Origin: CBDCWO01 sp965223405
Lineage (GTDB): Bacteria > Bacteroidota > Bacteroidia > Chitinophagales > Saprospiraceae
Reading direction: 5' to 3'
Assembly: GCA_965223405.1 (NCBI GenBank)
Contig: CBDCWO010000006.1
Coordinates: 4,154,001-4,218,000 of the forward strand
Length of the DNA: 64,000 nucleotides
Notes under the pieces: model-generated
Told to the model about the DNA's origin: nothing
The model's input: the letters and a program-made list of their open reading frames with translations, nothing else
Databases searched by the model: none
Position numbers and translations under genes: made by a program
Shown: positions 62,791-64,000 of the stretch, piece after piece
How the letters are laid out: each line of letters begins with the position of its first letter
How positions within the stretch are numbered: the stretch's first letter is position 1

Positions 62791-64000
62791 CTATTCGTTT
62801 GTTGAGATATAAAATAATTCTTCTTTGGGTCGCAATACTCGCTTGAACCACAAAGGTCTTCTTAAATTATCCGGACCTGGTGCCGGACGGGTCATTTTGA
62901 GCCATTCCAAATAATTTTCATGGGCTCGATTGGTATCAACAAAAATATCTCCATATTGATCATTTGGTCCGGGTTTTTCAATACGTACCCGTTGGTGCCA
63001 GCAATGCATACCGCTGATGGGATCCGGATGGACAGCATGTGTTATATTTTGATGCACTCCACCATCCATCCAAAATACTCTGGAGCTGTCCGCATCTGAA
63101 CTTTTGAACGGACGAATTCCTGATATGGTATTCATTTTCCACTCTCCCGGATTGGGATTATCTATTTTGACCAGATTGGTTGCCCACCGGTTGCCAAGAT
63201 CCTGTTTTCTGCGCCATCTTCCCAGATGATGGGAGCAAGCAATTACTCCGGGTTTCATGCCCTGTGTAACCCATACCTTGTCCACAAAATAACCGATATC
63301 CGTATTGAGTTTGACCAGGTCGCCAGTTACAAATCCCCACTTTTTTGCATCATTTGGATGCATCCAGATTGGATTTCGGTTAGATATTTCGGTTAGCCAT
63401 TTAGCATTTCCCGACCGAGAATGGATTAAGGTCGGTAATCTGAAGGTAGGGACCAGGCAATATTCACCTTTTTTTGGATTTAGTTTTTCCGGATGGATAT
63501 GACTTTTGATATAGGTCGGGATCGCATACTCTGGCCATTTCCAGTCAACCATGGTCTGGGAATAAAATTCATTTCTACGTGAAGGGGTGGGGAATCCCAC
63601 GTAAGGAACCCCATCGATCATAACTCCCAGATCTTTTCCCTTTTTGCGAATTACACCTGAGCGCGGATCGATTTCTGCATTGGCCAGTTCCTCATCGGTC
63701 AAAGTTTTTAGGTGATTGTTATAACTATTTTTTTCTACTTCGAATGCTCCATATTTACGCATGAATTGTAATTCCGAAAGACCCTCTTTAGTCGCTGCTT
63801 CAGTTAATCCTTTCGTATTTTCAAAGATATATTGGTAATATTCATCAATATTGATCTTTTCACCTGGCCGGTATGGGGATTCAAAATGCTTGCGAATTCC
63901 CATTTCTCCATCAGGATCAATTCGCCAACTCAATTCAATCCAAAATTCATCTTCTTCCCATACTTCTCCGGGATTAACTTCATAGGTGAATTCTACTTGG
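62791..64000 (-). CDS. Molybdopterin oxidoreductase catalytic subunit, C-terminal part (start beyond window)
   Basis: An open frame runs from the right edge (QVEFTYEVNPGEVWEEDEFW and on), giving at least 402 residues of a larger enzyme. Visible family features are LPTLIHSRSGNAKWLTEISNRNPIWMHPNDAKKWGFVTGDLVKLNTDIG, the molydopterin-dinucleotide binding fold of the C-terminal domain (MopB_CT), and GVIACSHHLGRWRR. This fold belongs to the complex-iron-sulfur molybdoenzyme family (e.g. tetrathionate, polysulfide or arsenite enzymes, or SoeA-like sulfite dehydrogenases). A sulfur substrate is suggested by the linked rhodanese and Crp genes, but cannot be proven from this fragment. Confidence 0.82.
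   Translation of the reverse strand, partial: QVEFTYEVNPGEVWEEDEFWIELSWRIDPDGEMGIRKHFESPYRPGEKINIDEYYQYIFENTKGLTEAATKEGLSELQFMRKYGAFEVEKNSYNNHLKTLTDEELANAEIDPRSGVIRKKGKDLGVMIDGVPYVGFPTPSRRNEFYSQTMVDWKWPEYAIPTYIKSHIHPEKLNPKKGEYCLVPTFRLPTLIHSRSGNAKWLTEISNRNPIWMHPNDAKKWGFVTGDLVKLNTDIGYFVDKVWVTQGMKPGVIACSHHLGRWRRKQDLGNRWATNLVKIDNPNPGEWKMNTISGIRPFKSSDADSSRVFWMDGGVHQNITHAVHPDPISGMHCWHQRVRIEKPGPNDQYGDIFVDTNRAHENYLEWLKMTRPAPGPDNLRRPLWFKRVLRPKEELFYISTNE

Overview
The window comes from an AT-rich Bacteroidota genome. By gene content it is most likely Saprospiria/Chitinophagia-like, but no marker gene settles the genus. The evidence is type IX secretion (T9SS) C-terminal sorting domains, a SusC/SusD pair with an STN-type receptor and FecR/ECF sigma control, LytTR two-component systems with Reg_prop/Y_Y_Y sensors, a TANFOR-like giant protein, DUF2911, and REP/RAYT elements.

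Left part (1-15 kb). The 3' end of xylose isomerase is followed by a degenerate tandem repeat, an ECF sigma factor overlapping a membrane TPR anti-sigma-like gene, and a convergent TPR-CHAT protease-like gene. Next comes a set of exported proteins (5.3-10.9 kb) that includes a cholesterol-dependent-cytolysin-like (CDC-like) lipoprotein. Three transcription units here share an upstream motif, GGTAACC-N14-GGTAT, whose half-sites start exactly 21 bp apart. A DUF2911 protein, a methyltransferase, an exported AhpC/TSA protein and a solitary degenerate LytS-type kinase follow.

Middle (15-38 kb). A tightly packed five-gene unit encodes a T9SS-sorted protein, a protein with ten copies of an NE(L/I)QTL repeat, an outer-membrane barrel, a 2562-residue TANFOR-like protein and an FnIII protein. 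It converges on a LytTR regulator and a Reg_prop/Y_Y_Y sensor kinase. A TMTC-like membrane glycosyltransferase with TPRs, a sulfide:quinone oxidoreductase with DUF1641, and a 1-Cys peroxiredoxin follow.

Repeat and mobile island (38.2-45.8 kb). A dense array of REP elements surrounds its RAYT gene. The REP unit can fold as an outer stem plus two hairpins. Three copies of an internally deleted RAYT unit lie in the array. A three-level nest is inserted in it: IS982 (7-bp target duplication) inside an IS5/IS1182-like element (probable 4-bp duplication) inside an IS66-type element (8-bp duplication) inside the palindrome of one REP.

Right part (45.8-64 kb). After recQ and a small lipoprotein gene lies a carbohydrate-utilisation locus: SusD, SusC, FecR and ECF sigma on the minus strand, with a divergent GH43/GH117-like enzyme, a GH95-like enzyme and a DUF5703-type GH95-like lipoprotein. 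The window ends with a Crp/Fnr regulator, a rhodanese and the C-terminal part of a molybdopterin oxidoreductase. Together with SQR and DUF1641 these suggest sulfur-compound redox metabolism.

Best candidates for something undescribed are the CDC-like lipoprotein with its shared 21-bp-phased control motif, the TANFOR giant-protein operon, and the ECF sigma/TPR/CHAT cluster.
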